The notes: generated from the letters alone by a model not told the origin. A stretch of DNA of 64,000 bases from Ilyobacter polytropus DSM 2926 (GCF_000165505.1 NC_014633.1:744001-808000), one strand, 5' to 3'; numbered from the stretch's first letter, positions 16,368 to 26,197 are shown. Translations and numbers: made by a program.

Positions 16368-18098
16368 ATGAAGGATCTACTTTGTTTTGCAAGATATTAT
16401 AAACCTCATTTTAAATTAGTAATACTGGACTTTATTTGTGCCTTTGCCATGGCAGGTCTTGACCTTTTATTTCCATTACTGGTACAAAGGACCCTAGATG
16501 ATGTTATCCCAAGAGGAGATCTGAAACTACTTTATATATTCGGAGCTGTTCTTGTGGCACTTTATATTCTCAGGTATCTGGCTAGTTATGTTGTATATTA
16601 CTGGGGTAAGATGCTAGGTATCCTTATCGAGTACGATATGAGAAGAGACTTATTTGCCCATGTTCAGAAGCTTTCCTTTACATTTTTTGACAATACAAAA
16701 ACCGGGGCTATCATGTCTAGGATAGTAAATGATCTAAGTTATATATCTGAATTTGCTCATATCGGTCCCGAGGATTTCTTTTTGGCAATACTTAAGTTTA
16801 CAGGGACATTTATCATTATGTTTACAATGAATAAAAAACTCACGCTTATTATATTCTCTTTGGTGCCTTTACTTATTTGGTTTGCAGCAGCCAAGAAGAA
16901 CTTGATGAAAAAATCTTTTGGAAAATCCAGAAAAAAAATATCTGCCATAAACTCTCAGGTTGAAGATTCCATCTCTGGGATAAGGGTTGTACAGGCTTTT
17001 ACAAATGAGAAATTTGAAAATGAAAAATTCCAGAAAAAAAATACTGAATTCAGAGAGGCTAAGAGGGAGAATTTCAAACTCTCTGCAGAATATTTTTCAG
17101 GTCTCAGTTTTATTATGAACATTATTCAGCTTACTACATTATTTTTCGGTGGGATATTTATCTTAAAAGGGGAAATCACAGCTGGTATAGTCATAGGTTT
17201 TCTTTTATATGTATCAAAATTTATGGAGCCTATAAGAAGAATGATGCTTCTTATGCAGAGTTTTCAAAAAGGTATGGCAGGTTTTGTAAGATTCAGAGAA
17301 TTAATGGATAAAGACCCTGATATAAAAGACAAACCCAATGCAGTTGCACTGAAAAAACCAATGGGGACCATCCAGTTTGAAAATGTTTCTTTTAAATACG
17401 CTTCGTCTGAACAGGATATTCTAAAAGACTTTTCCATGTCAATAAAATCAGGAGAAAAAGTGGCTTTGGTAGGAAGCAGCGGAGCAGGTAAGACCACTAT
17501 CTGTAACCTCATCCCTAGATTTTATGAGGTGGAGAGAGGTGCAATAAAAATAGATGATAGAGATATAAAAAACTACACCCTAGAATCTTTGAGAGATAAT
17601 ATTGGAATAATACAGCAGGACGTTTTTCTATTCAGTGGAAGTATAGAGGAGAATATTCTTTATGGAAATCTCACCGCTTCTAGAGAGGACGTTATAGAGG
17701 CTGCCAAAAAAGCCAGAATTTATGAGTTTATTTTATCTCTAGCTGACGGATTTGACACAAATGTAGGAGAGAGAGGAGTAAAGCTTAGTGGCGGTCAGAA
17801 GCAACGGATAGCCATTGCCAGAATATTTTTGAAAAACCCAAAAATACTGATTTTAGACGAAGCCACCAGTGCACTAGACAACAACACCGAAAGACTTATC
17901 CAGGAATCAATCGATGAACTCACCACAGACCGAACAACTATTACAATCGCTCACAGACTTTCTACAATTGAAAATGCAGACAGAATAATAGTCTTAAACA
18001 GCGAAGGAATTGTAGAAGAGGGAACTCATAACGACCTGGTAGAAAAAAAAGGAGAGTATTTCTCACTAGTAGAAAAACATATTCAGGAGACCGCATAG
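16368..18098 (+). CDS. ABC exporter, fused permease and ATPase (MsbA/LmrA type)
   Basis: 576 residues. The first 310 form a six-helix type IV exporter domain; the rest is a nucleotide-binding domain with Walker A GSSGAGKTT (about 366), Q-loop IIQQDVFLFSG, signature LSGGQKQRIAIAR, Walker B ILILDEATSALD and switch AHRLST. Half-transporters of this kind work as homo- or heterodimers exporting lipids, drugs or peptides. No partner half-transporter is adjacent, so a homodimer is more likely. The ribosome site (GGCGGTG) is weak. It stands alone and diverges from the riboswitch. Confidence 0.93.
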   Translation: MKDLLCFARYYKPHFKLVILDFICAFAMAGLDLLFPLLVQRTLDDVIPRGDLKLLYIFGAVLVALYILRYLASYVVYYWGKMLGILIEYDMRRDLFAHVQKLSFTFFDNTKTGAIMSRIVNDLSYISEFAHIGPEDFFLAILKFTGTFIIMFTMNKKLTLIIFSLVPLLIWFAAAKKNLMKKSFGKSRKKISAINSQVEDSISGIRVVQAFTNEKFENEKFQKKNTEFREAKRENFKLSAEYFSGLSFIMNIIQLTTLFFGGIFILKGEITAGIVIGFLLYVSKFMEPIRRMMLLMQSFQKGMAGFVRFRELMDKDPDIKDKPNAVALKKPMGTIQFENVSFKYASSEQDILKDFSMSIKSGEKVALVGSSGAGKTTICNLIPRFYEVERGAIKIDDRDIKNYTLESLRDNIGIIQQDVFLFSGSIEENILYGNLTASREDVIEAAKKARIYEFILSLADGFDTNVGERGVKLSGGQKQRIAIARIFLKNPKILILDEATSALDNNTERLIQESIDELTTDRTTITIAHRLSTIENADRIIVLNSEGIVEEGTHNDLVEKKGEYFSLVEKHIQETA

Positions 18099-18250
18099 GC
18101 TGAGACCTCTCTAAATAAATAAGAACTTTCTTATATTTATTTCCTATTTTTTTGTACTTTACAAATTAAATATAATTTTTTTGTCATCTTCCCTTGAATT
18201 TATGAAATTTACAGGCTAGACTTGTATTAGAGAAGAAGGGAGTGGTGTTT

Positions 18251-18637
18251 ATGGAAATGTTCTTATTGTTGGCTGTGGCTGCGGTTTTAATCTCTTTTTT
18301 TGCCTTTAGAGAAGGGAGGAATACTATCCCTGATGAAAATAAGGAGTACAATACAAAATACTCTGCACTCCATAGATTGAGTCAGGACCAGGATAAAAAT
18401 GAAATGCAACTATCTCAAGAAGCAGAAGAGATCAAAAATAACCCTTCTGAAGAAGATCATGCAGAACCTTTTATAGCCCCTGAGGTAAAAATGGTCTATA
18501 TGTCTCACGGAAGTAAAAAATATCATAAAAAAGGCTGTAAATTTATTCGTGAAGAAGAAAATCCAATTTCAGTTTCTGATGCAGAAGCTATGGGACTTAC
18601 ACCTTGTAAAGTATGCAAACCAAATTTAGAAAATTAA
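18251..18637 (+). CDS. Membrane-anchored small protein with Cys-rich metal-binding tail
   Basis: About 128 residues. One N-terminal membrane helix (MFLLLAVAAVLISFFAF) is followed by an acidic, Gln/Glu-rich linker and a C-terminal motif YHKKGCKFI...AEAMGLTPCKVCKP. This H-x3-C...C-x2-C pattern is the small Ada-like zinc-ribbon often attached to bacterial extracytoplasmic or nuclease proteins. The ATG at 18251 lies 8 bp after AAGGGAG; a GTG at 18242 is the alternative. No enzymatic domain is visible and the role is unknown. Confidence 0.75.
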   Translation: MEMFLLLAVAAVLISFFAFREGRNTIPDENKEYNTKYSALHRLSQDQDKNEMQLSQEAEEIKNNPSEEDHAEPFIAPEVKMVYMSHGSKKYHKKGCKFIREEENPISVSDAEAMGLTPCKVCKPNLEN

Positions 18638-18664
18638 AAAGACTGTTAGTAGGTCTTTTTTTTT
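18637..18664. terminator. Bidirectional terminator
   Basis: AAAAAGAC and GTCTTTTT pair around a nine-base loop with an extended T run, between convergent genes. Confidence 0.75.
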
Positions 18665-19422
18665 TATAAATATCCCCTGATTCCATAGTACACTATCCCT
18701 GCAAATTCCCATATAAGCCTCATAAAATAAGATAAGTTGTCACTTCTTGGAATAAAGTCTAGCATATTATAGTTTTTATAATTCTGTATATAACCGCATG
18801 GTGCAGGTACTACATTAAATCCTTGCTTTTCAAAAGTCATTTTACTTCTTGTCATATGAGATGCTGAGGTAACCAAAACTATGTTTTTAATATTAGATTT
18901 TTTTAGGAGTTCAGATGTATACCTGGCATTTTCCATAGTTGTTCTACTTCTTTCTTCTGTCAGAATATCCGAGTCTGGAATATTTAAACCAATTAAAATT
19001 TTTTTATATACAGAACTTTCACTTACTTGTTGATTTGTTACCTTACCACCGGTTATATATATTGTTTTAGGGTGACTATTGTATAAAATTGCAGTGTTCA
19101 TCAATCTAACTGAAGCAGTTTCACTAGGAATGTTTCCTACTGGAGTTTTTTCTATAATCCCTCCTCCTAAAACTACATAGGCCTCTCCCTTTTCTATCTC
19201 CTCTGCTGCTGCAGGTTGAACTCTGTTTTCCACTAGTTTAGCAGTTAAATCTACTGTGGGTCTTATAGTTATGATGTACAATATTATCCCTAACAGAATA
19301 CTTACTCTTTTTATTTTTTTTAGATTATATCTGTTTGAAAATATTCCTAAAAAAATAAACAAGGCTATAAATATAGCAGGGGATATAACTAGCTGTCCTA
19401 TTATTTTTCCAAGTATAAACAT
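18664..19422 (-). CDS. YdcF/SanA family (DUF218) membrane protein
   Basis: 252 residues. Two N-terminal membrane helices are followed by the DUF218 domain: AYVVLGGGI, the SVRLMNTAILYNSHPKTIYITGG segment, RSRTTMENARYT, and VLVTSASHMTRSKMTFEKQGF. E. coli relatives (ElyC, SanA) act in envelope homeostasis and undecaprenyl-phosphate-linked steps. The biochemical activity of this group is not settled. Single-gene unit. Confidence 0.85.
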   Translation of the reverse strand: MFILGKIIGQLVISPAIFIALFIFLGIFSNRYNLKKIKRVSILLGIILYIITIRPTVDLTAKLVENRVQPAAAEEIEKGEAYVVLGGGIIEKTPVGNIPSETASVRLMNTAILYNSHPKTIYITGGKVTNQQVSESSVYKKILIGLNIPDSDILTEERSRTTMENARYTSELLKKSNIKNIVLVTSASHMTRSKMTFEKQGFNVVPAPCGYIQNYKNYNMLDFIPRSDNLSYFMRLIWEFAGIVYYGIRGYL

Positions 19423-19696
19423 TTTTTTCCTCCTATAAATTTATAAGCACTATTATACATATGTATTTCGTATAAAACAAGAAAATTTCAGTTAAACATC
19501 ATAAAAACATCACATTCATCTCGTACTATAAATCAAGCTATGTGTGAGCTTGTAATTCTTTCCCATGATTAAAAGTTTTGAAAACACCTGAAATGTCAGG
19601 GAGCTTGTCTGTGATTAAGCACGGAAAAGCTTATTTCAAAATTCTAATTTTCGTGTTACCTTTGTTTTATTTTTTCTCAACCCTATTTTCCCTATT
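19423..19696. other. Intergenic, no feature recognised
   Basis: AT-rich gap between two minus-strand genes. It must hold the promoter of the DUF218 gene near its left end. No open frame with a ribosome site, riboswitch core or repeat of this window was seen. Confidence 0.6.
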
Positions 19697-19724
19697 AAAA
19701 AAGCTAGCTAAAGCTAGCTTTTTT
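19697..19724 (-). terminator. Terminator after the lipoprotein gene
   Basis: AAAAAAGCTAGCT and AGCTAGCTTTTTT form a near-perfect palindrome with T runs on both strands. Confidence 0.85.
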
Positions 19725-19730
19725 AATTTA

Positions 19731-20150
19731 TCATATTTTTTTCACAGATATATCTTTTTTCATCCCTGGAATTACCCTTAAAAGTGTCTCTCCACCAAAA
19801 TCCTGAGTATAATCTATATCTTCATCTTCGTTGATATCTAAATCCACTGTTATAAAAAACTCTATATCCTCTTTTTTAGATTGGTTGGAGTTTATGACTT
19901 CATAAGCGTCTTTTGGAAATTCCATTTTAAAATAAAGGGGGTTCTCATTTATATTTATCTTTTTTATAGTAATGAGTGCTGTGGTTTCATCTGGAAGATT
20001 TTTATCATAACCGTAAAGATGTGCTATTGCCTTCCCTTTTTGGGGAAAGTCTCCTTTGACAGTAAGTTCTATAGTATTATCTTCTCTTTCGTTACAGGAT
20101 AAAATTACAACTAAAATAATTGTAATAAATAATATCATCAATTTTTTCAT
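19731..20150 (-). CDS. Predicted lipoprotein, unknown function
   Basis: 139 residues. Signal peptide with lipobox VILSC puts the mature N-terminal Cys at about residue 19. The mature part is short and beta-rich (TIELTVKGDFPQKGKAIAHLYG, IEFFITVDLDINEDEDIDYTQDFGGE), with an acidic DINEDEDIDY stretch that could bind calcium. No family was recognised. AGGGAAGTGAG precedes the ATG. It lies downstream of an EF-G paralogue with a hairpin between, so it is probably transcribed alone. Confidence 0.75.
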   Translation of the reverse strand: MKKLMILFITIILVVILSCNEREDNTIELTVKGDFPQKGKAIAHLYGYDKNLPDETTALITIKKININENPLYFKMEFPKDAYEVINSNQSKKEDIEFFITVDLDINEDEDIDYTQDFGGETLLRVIPGMKKDISVKKI

Positions 20151-20202
20151 AGGCTCACTTCCCTGTATTTACTTCTATTTATAAATGAAAAATACAAACA
20201 TT

Positions 20203-20226
20203 AAGAGCGGGCACTACACCCGCTCC
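20203..20226. terminator. Hairpin after the EF-G-like gene
   Basis: GAGCGGG and CCCGCTC form a GC-rich stem. The following T run is short on the minus strand, so termination strength is uncertain. Confidence 0.55.
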
Positions 20227-20228
20227 TT

Positions 20229-22286
20229 TTATTTTACCTCATTAATTACCCTTTGTGCAAGTTGTGGCGGCATCTCTTCATATCTTTCGAAAGAGAGCTC
20301 AAACTTACCTCTTGCCTGGGTTATAGACCTTAGATCTGTTGCATATTTTATCATTTCACTTTGAGGAACTTCTGCTATGACTTTTTGTTCTCCCTGAGAT
20401 ACAGGGTTCATACCTAGTATTCTTCCTCGGCGTTTATTTATATCTCCCATTATATCTCCCATATAATTTTCAGGTATTACTATCTCAGCCTTCATAATCG
20501 GTTCTAACATTACAGGTTCCGCATCTGGAATCCCTTTTCTAAATGCTAAAATTGCCGCTTGTTTAAAAGAAAGCTCATTGGAATCAACAGAATGATAAGA
20601 CCCGTCATGAAGAGTAGCTTTGAAATTTATCACAGGATATCCTGCTAAAATTCCTTTGTTCTTTGCTTCTAAAAGTCCTTTTTCAACTGCAGGAATATAT
20701 TGCTTTGGAACTACTCCTCCCTTTATCTTGTCTATAAATTCAAACTCCTCTTGGCTAGGTTCAAATTTTATAAAAACATCTCCAAACTGACCTGCTCCTC
20801 CTGATTGTTTTTTATGCCTTCCCTCTATATCTATGGATTTTTTTATAGTTTCTCTATAAGCAATCTTAGGCTCTGATACAATACTGTGAACACCAAATTT
20901 ATTCTCAAGTTTATGAATTATCACCCTGAGATGTTTCTCTCCTAATCCCCCTATAAGAAGTTGTTTTGTTTCATAGTTACGTTCTACCACAAAAGTTGGG
21001 TCCTCTTCAGTAAGTCTTTGTAAAGATAAGCTTATTTTCTCGTCATCACTTTTATTCTGAGGTTCTACAGCCATATATAGACATGGTTTAGGAAAAGCTA
21101 TATTGGGATAGACTATAGGATGACTCTTAGTGCAGAGTGTGTCTCCAGTCTCTGCATACTGAAGTTTTGTTGTAGCCCCTATATCTCCTGACCGTATTTC
21201 ATCTGCCTCTATCTGCTTTATCCCTCTTAGGAAAAATATATTAGATATCTTTTCTTTTTTATGTTTGGTAGCATTTAAAATTTCCATATCTTTTCTAAGA
21301 ACTCCCGAATTCACCTTAAAAAGTGATACCTTTCCAACAAAGGGGTCTACGATAGTCTTAAAAATTATGGCAGAAAATTCTTCAGATTCATCAACTTTTC
21401 TGATCTCCACATCTTCAGTCTCAGGGTTTGTACCCATCCTCTCCCCATCTTTCATCTCTTTAGGAGTAGGCATATAATCATAGAGCATCTCAAACAGTGT
21501 ATGAACCCCTATACCCTTTACTGCAGATCCAACCAGCACAGGTACTATATCTCCGGCAACTATACCTTTGTGCAGTCCTCTGTGTATCTCATCCTGTGTA
21601 AACTCTTCTCCTGCAAAATATTTTTCCATAAGCTCTTCATCAGATTCTGCAACTGCCTCAAAAAGCATATTTCTTATCTCTGATATATCCAGATCTGATG
21701 GAATTTCACTGTCTACACATTTTTTACCGTCAAATTTTCTTCCCTTTAAGTCCACTACATTTACAAAACCCTGAAAATTATCCTTTTCCCCAACGGGAAT
21801 GCAAAATGGAGCCACCTTTTTTCCAAATTTTTCTTTAAGTTCTCCCAATAGTTTTGTGTAGTTTACAAATCCCTTGTCCATTTTATTTATAAAAAATATT
21901 CTGGGGATTCCCCGTTCCTCTAATTTTTTCCAGGATTTTTCTGTCCCTACCTCTACTCCCGAAGTTGCATCTACTACAATTACAGCACCTCCTGAAACTC
22001 TTAGAGAAGATACCACCTCCCCTTCAAAGTCGAAGTAACCGGGAGTATCCAGGATATTATATTTATGGCCTTCATATTCTAGAGGTACCACAGAAGAATT
22101 TACAGAGAAACTTCTGTGAATTTCTTCTTTATCATAGTCTGAAACTGTATTTCCTTCATCTACATTTCCCATCCTGTTTATAGCACCGGATATGTATAAC
22201 AGTGATTCAGCTAGGGTGGTCTTCCCGCTTCCTCCATGGCCTAGAAAAGCTACATTTCTTATTTGATTCATCTCATAGTTTTTCAT
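20229..22286 (-). CDS. Elongation factor G-like GTPase (EF-G paralogue)
   Basis: 685 residues, slightly shorter than housekeeping EF-G. GTPase motifs are GHGGSGKTT (G1), DTPGYFDF (G3) and NKMDKG (G4). Domains II to V follow, with domain IV around YRETIKKSIDIEGRHKKQSGGAGQFGDV. The switch I and G1 sequences differ from classical EF-G (AHIDAGKTT), placing it in the EF-G-like/FusA2 group. Such paralogues may act in ribosome recycling or have other ribosome roles. The gene is not within an rpsL-rpsG-tuf operon. It is probably not the main translocase. Confidence 0.9.
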   Translation of the reverse strand: MKNYEMNQIRNVAFLGHGGSGKTTLAESLLYISGAINRMGNVDEGNTVSDYDKEEIHRSFSVNSSVVPLEYEGHKYNILDTPGYFDFEGEVVSSLRVSGGAVIVVDATSGVEVGTEKSWKKLEERGIPRIFFINKMDKGFVNYTKLLGELKEKFGKKVAPFCIPVGEKDNFQGFVNVVDLKGRKFDGKKCVDSEIPSDLDISEIRNMLFEAVAESDEELMEKYFAGEEFTQDEIHRGLHKGIVAGDIVPVLVGSAVKGIGVHTLFEMLYDYMPTPKEMKDGERMGTNPETEDVEIRKVDESEEFSAIIFKTIVDPFVGKVSLFKVNSGVLRKDMEILNATKHKKEKISNIFFLRGIKQIEADEIRSGDIGATTKLQYAETGDTLCTKSHPIVYPNIAFPKPCLYMAVEPQNKSDDEKISLSLQRLTEEDPTFVVERNYETKQLLIGGLGEKHLRVIIHKLENKFGVHSIVSEPKIAYRETIKKSIDIEGRHKKQSGGAGQFGDVFIKFEPSQEEFEFIDKIKGGVVPKQYIPAVEKGLLEAKNKGILAGYPVINFKATLHDGSYHSVDSNELSFKQAAILAFRKGIPDAEPVMLEPIMKAEIVIPENYMGDIMGDINKRRGRILGMNPVSQGEQKVIAEVPQSEMIKYATDLRSITQARGKFELSFERYEEMPPQLAQRVINEVK

Positions 22287-22609
22287 AATTGCCCCCTATT
22301 TTCTTATTTTGTAAGATTATATATATTACTCTTATGATAGTTATATTTTAAAAAGAACTCCCTTTCCTTTTTATATATTTTAAATTAATCTTAGTTGTGA
22401 GCAATTTAGACTAAGTTACTGAGCCTATCTAAAAGCCTGTGTTACTTTCTTTTCTTGATAAAAAAAGTAACCTACTAAGTTAATACTTTAATTGAAAATA
22501 AAGAAGTAAGCTTAGGGTACTAAATTTTTTTAATTTTTTTAAATGAAAATAACTTTATCTCAGTAGTATATATCTATTAAGCATATATTTTTAGCTGGAG
22601 GTTAGTATA
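22287..22609. other. Intergenic region with dispersed repeat copy B
   Basis: A 323-bp gap between divergent genes. It holds the repeat copy at 22395-22471 and AT-rich promoter sequence for both flanking genes. No further gene is supported. Confidence 0.6.
22395..22471 (-). repeat. Dispersed hairpin repeat, copy B (inverted)
   Basis: GTTACTTTCTTT and AAAAAAAGTAAC (22441-22471) pair with one mismatch. On the minus strand the tail reads ACAGGCTTTTAGATAGGCTC then AGTAACTTAGTCTAA, matching copies at 10664 and 56540. Confidence 0.65.
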
Positions 22610-24271
22610 TTGAAAAATATCGTATCAGTTATAGACATTTTAGAAAAATGGACCACCCCAAAGGGAATCAGAAAAATAATACTGACTCTTTTCATATTAT
22701 CACTTCAGATGATGATTTATAGGGTGGTATATCTGACTGGAGGGGCGAAATTTTCCTATTCTCAGGCTATGTATATTCCTCTTATACTGGGATCTCTTTT
22801 TTTTGGAGTGATTGGTGGAGTTACCTTTGGAGCGAGCGGTGGTCTCCTTTTAGGACCTTTGATGCCTTTAGATACAATCACCATGGAGATGCAGGATTTT
22901 ATAAACTGGAACTATAGACTTGGTTTTTATATCGTCATAGGATTGATAACTGGTATAATAATTGATTTCTTAGTTTCCACAATTAAAAAACTAAACAAAC
23001 TGAGCTTCTATAATCATTTTACAAATCTTCCCAATGCAAGATATTTTGAAAACATGAGGATAAAAGAAAATACTCCGGGATATTTTTTCATAATCGAGAT
23101 GAACAACTATTCCCAGATTCTTTACAATCTAGGCTATGAATTCAGTATGAAGTTTGTAATAGCCTTTGCCAAAGAAGTCTCAGGCATTATAAAAAGTTAT
23201 GAAGATAGTCAGGTTTTTCATCTTCAGGACAACAAATTCGGGGTTCTTATAAAAGATCCAAATGAAAAGGAGATCTCAAAAAAGTTTCTGAAACTAGGCC
23301 AGATGGCTATAAAAGTAGACGGTATAGAGGTTCACCCCTATATCTTTGTAGGGGCTGCTCGGTGTGAAAAAAACAGCTGCGACCTCCTGAAAAAAGCTGA
23401 GTATGCCAGATTATTTGCTAAAAAAAATCTAAGAGACTATCATATGTATATACCTGAGACATCTTCAAAGATTGACAGAAATTTCAAACTTTTTGAAGAA
23501 TTCCCAAGGGCAATAAGTAATGATGAGTTTTTTCTCTGCTACCATCCAAAATTTGAGGTTTCTACCGGACTGGTAAAAGAGGCCGAAGTCCTTATAAGAT
23601 GGATGCACCCTAAAAAAGGGACTGTAGGCCCCAATGAATTTATCCCTTATCTAGAGACTACCACCTTTATAACAAAAATTACAAAATGGATTTTAAGACA
23701 GTCTCTGAAATCTCTCAACATAATGGAAAAAGCAGGGGTTGATATCAAACTCTCAATAAATGTACCTCTGAAGATTTTAGAAGATCCTGAATTTATTGCC
23801 TATTTAAAAGAATTGAGACAGATGGGGTATCCGTTAAAGAAAATAGAATTTGAAATCTTAGAAAGGGACTGTGTTGAAGACTTTAAAAAAATATCTCACA
23901 TAATGAATTCCATAAAAAAAATGGGGATCAGCTTTTCTCTAGATGATTTTGGGACCGGTTATTCGGCTCTTTCCTATGTAAAAAAACTTCCTTTCGACAA
24001 GATAAAATTGGATATGATGTTTATAAAAGATCTCGAACAAAGTAGAGAGAATATGGGAATTGTAAAATCTGCCATAGATATGGCTCACAATATGGGAATA
24101 ACTGTTGTGGCTGAGGGAGTGGAGTCTGAAGATACCCTTGAAATGCTGAAAAAGTTAAAATGTGATCATGCACAGGGGTTTTATTTTAACCACCCTCTAA
24201 GGCGTGTAGAGTTTATCAAATGGTATCACAGTGATGAAAATAAAAAATTTTTCCAAGAGATGACATCTTGA
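22610..24271 (+). CDS. Membrane-bound EAL domain c-di-GMP phosphodiesterase with degenerate GGDEF
   Basis: 553 residues. Residues 1-130 hold about three or four membrane segments. A GGDEF-like domain follows (LSFYNHFTNLPNARYF onward), whose active site reads QDNKFG instead of GGDEF, so it should not make c-di-GMP. The C-terminal EAL domain keeps the catalytic set: EAEVLIRW, SINVP, EILERD, DDFGTGYSAL, KLDMMFIK, VVAEGVES, QGFYF. It likely degrades c-di-GMP at the membrane. TTG at 22610 is the start, with GGAGG 8 bp upstream. Confidence 0.88.
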   Translation: MKNIVSVIDILEKWTTPKGIRKIILTLFILSLQMMIYRVVYLTGGAKFSYSQAMYIPLILGSLFFGVIGGVTFGASGGLLLGPLMPLDTITMEMQDFINWNYRLGFYIVIGLITGIIIDFLVSTIKKLNKLSFYNHFTNLPNARYFENMRIKENTPGYFFIIEMNNYSQILYNLGYEFSMKFVIAFAKEVSGIIKSYEDSQVFHLQDNKFGVLIKDPNEKEISKKFLKLGQMAIKVDGIEVHPYIFVGAARCEKNSCDLLKKAEYARLFAKKNLRDYHMYIPETSSKIDRNFKLFEEFPRAISNDEFFLCYHPKFEVSTGLVKEAEVLIRWMHPKKGTVGPNEFIPYLETTTFITKITKWILRQSLKSLNIMEKAGVDIKLSINVPLKILEDPEFIAYLKELRQMGYPLKKIEFEILERDCVEDFKKISHIMNSIKKMGISFSLDDFGTGYSALSYVKKLPFDKIKLDMMFIKDLEQSRENMGIVKSAIDMAHNMGITVVAEGVESEDTLEMLKKLKCDHAQGFYFNHPLRRVEFIKWYHSDENKKFFQEMTS

Positions 24272-24320
24272 AAATGATTTTAAATTTCTAAGAATTTTAA
24301 ATAAAATCTTTTTTACCTTT

Positions 24321-24354
24321 AGAAACCTTAATAAATTAAGGTTTCTATTTTTTT
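24321..24354 (+). terminator. Terminator after the EAL gene
   Basis: AGAAACCTTAAT pairs with ATTAAGGTTTCT and seven or more T residues follow. Confidence 0.85.
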
Positions 24355-24439
24355 ATTCAAAATAAAATTCACATGTTTTAGGTCATTTTCATGAATCTAA
24401 GTTATAAAAATTTTCTGAGTTTTTATGTGAAAGTTTTTC

Positions 24440-25063
24440 TCATGAATTCATTAGACTATTTTTGATGGCTCTTCCACAGGCCAAGAGATATTTTAGATCC
24501 TCTTCAGTTTCTTTCCCTGTAACCAGAGGGTTGGTATTAAGAAGGGCTTTTCCCCTTCCAAGGCTAACTGTGATGTTTTTTTTGTTAGTTTGATTTTGGA
24601 TTATATGCTTAATTTTTTTTAAATACTCATCTTTTTCAATCTCTTTATCTTTTGGATACAAGTTGATTACCTTAGAATTTTTATCCATTATAAAAAACAG
24701 ATCTATCTCTTCAGGAACATCAAATGATATGTATATATGGTTTTGATGAGTTGTTTCAGGGTTCCCATAGGGATTTAGATCTCGAAGCTCTATGCCCCTA
24801 AAAAGAAAAAACTCCCCGTCCCCTATAATATCTTTGATTTTCATAAATGTTCTCAAGAATCCATTTTCTTTGATAGCAAGTTTTTTATTCAACTGAATTT
24901 CCAAATCGTTGTTATCCTGATAAATATGTTTTAGATTATTCTTTTGAGCAAACTTTTTCAGCATTTTCCTTCTTTTACTTGAATAAATCATAAGGTGAAC
25001 TCCAATAGCCAAAAACAAAATAATTAATATGGGCCATATCATGGGATTTCCTTGAGCTTTCAT
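24440..25063 (-). CDS. Hypothetical membrane-anchored protein
   Basis: 207 residues with one N-terminal membrane helix (PMIWPILIILFLAIGVHLMIY), then a basic stretch and a soluble domain of mixed strands and helices (ISFDVPEEIDLFFIMDKNSKVINLYP). The start at 25063 (MKAQGNP) follows AGGAGGTCAA; the earlier in-frame Met at 25096 has no such site. No family was recognised. It is the last of three small minus-strand envelope-type genes. Confidence 0.7.
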   Translation of the reverse strand: MKAQGNPMIWPILIILFLAIGVHLMIYSSKRRKMLKKFAQKNNLKHIYQDNNDLEIQLNKKLAIKENGFLRTFMKIKDIIGDGEFFLFRGIELRDLNPYGNPETTHQNHIYISFDVPEEIDLFFIMDKNSKVINLYPKDKEIEKDEYLKKIKHIIQNQTNKKNITVSLGRGKALLNTNPLVTGKETEEDLKYLLACGRAIKNSLMNS

Positions 25064-25147
25064 TTGACCTCCTGTTTTTAGCGTCTTTAGATTCATTATA
25101 ATTTAATTTTAAAAGCAACACAATTTAGAATATAAGCTATATTTATA

Positions 25148-25579
25148 TCAAAATGGATTAAAATTATGCCAGACTATTTTGCTAAGGGTTATATTAGAAT
25201 TTGAACTTAAATTAATGGAAATAATACTAGCTTCCTTTGGTATCTGTGGGTCAAACCTAAGGTTGAGAGCTTTATCTGCTCTTCCAAAAATTAAAGGACT
25301 ATAGGATCTACCATTGCTATCTATCAAGGTGACGTCGAGATCTACAACAGTCCCATCAGCAAGTTTTATCTGTTTCCAAGGAAAGAAAGTCGACCATTTT
25401 TCCTCAATAAAAACTAAAATAGAACCTTCATTTCTAATTCGTTTCAAAGGGGGATCACATTTGATTTCTGTCGTTATCTCACTTAGGATAATCTTATCCT
25501 TTTCAATTACCACGTCAACAGGCTCTAAAAAGCCACACGATGCTATAAATATTAAGATAAACAAAGCTAATATTTTCAT
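25148..25579 (-). CDS. Predicted lipoprotein, unknown function
   Basis: 143 residues. Signal peptide MKILALFILIFIASC with lipobox IASC gives a lipidated Cys at residue 15. The mature part looks like one beta-sandwich domain (IILSEITTEIKCDPPLKRIR, GSILVFIEEKWSTFFPWKQIKLADGTVVDLDVTLIDSNGR). No family assigned. GAGG precedes the ATG. Confidence 0.7.
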   Translation of the reverse strand: MKILALFILIFIASCGFLEPVDVVIEKDKIILSEITTEIKCDPPLKRIRNEGSILVFIEEKWSTFFPWKQIKLADGTVVDLDVTLIDSNGRSYSPLIFGRADKALNLRFDPQIPKEASIISINLSSNSNITLSKIVWHNFNPF

Positions 25580-25639
25580 TTTATTACCTCGATCAGATAT
25601 TATTGAAAAATATATTAAAAAGATACCTATTATATTGAA

Positions 25640-25996
25640 TTAACACTTTATTTTTACTGGCAACTTGAATTTTTCTATAGCTTTTTTTATTACTCCTGGA
25701 ATGATAAGTCCATCTATGGTCAGATCCTTTGGAACATCGAGATTATGGTGATAAATTATTACCTGAAGGGATTTTATTTCAATATAGTCAATTTCTGTGT
25801 AAGATAAATTATATTTTTCTACCAAGGCATTTAAAAATATACTATCTTTAAATAAAACTACTTTTCCCAAGGGCCATTTTGCTGTTACTAGTTTTGGAAA
25901 ATCTCCTGCTGATATACTGGTCCTCTTCTCTAATAATTTCACCTTATCACTACTATGGCTATTATTATCCGATGAATATTTATCTTTTTCATGCAT
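25640..25996 (-). CDS. Hypothetical cytosolic protein
   Basis: 118 residues with a Ser/His-rich, probably disordered N-terminus and a beta-rich core (GKVVLFKDSIFLNALVEKYN, YTEIDYIEIKSLQVIIYHH), a pattern seen in PH-like domains. No signal peptide. GGGAG lies 6 bp before the ATG. It is first of three same-strand small genes that may be co-transcribed. Function unknown. Confidence 0.65.
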   Translation of the reverse strand: MHEKDKYSSDNNSHSSDKVKLLEKRTSISAGDFPKLVTAKWPLGKVVLFKDSIFLNALVEKYNLSYTEIDYIEIKSLQVIIYHHNLDVPKDLTIDGLIIPGVIKKAIEKFKLPVKIKC

Positions 25997-26168
25997 AGCT
26001 ATCTCCCTTTTTTATCTCTGTCATTCCATCAATAAAAAATCTAAGTCTTTACAAACTTTGAATAAGAATAAGTCATATTCTTATTTTTCGAGTATAGAAA
26101 TATTATTTTTCTATGATCTAAATATTCTCTCACTTAGTAATTATACCAAATTTATATATATTTCATAA

Positions 26169-26197
26169 TAAAAAAAGGGTCCTAGGACCCTTTTTTT
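26169..26197. terminator. Terminator after the HU gene
   Basis: AAAAAAAGGGTCCT and AGGACCCTTTTTTT form a perfect palindrome next to the HU stop codon. Confidence 0.9.
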
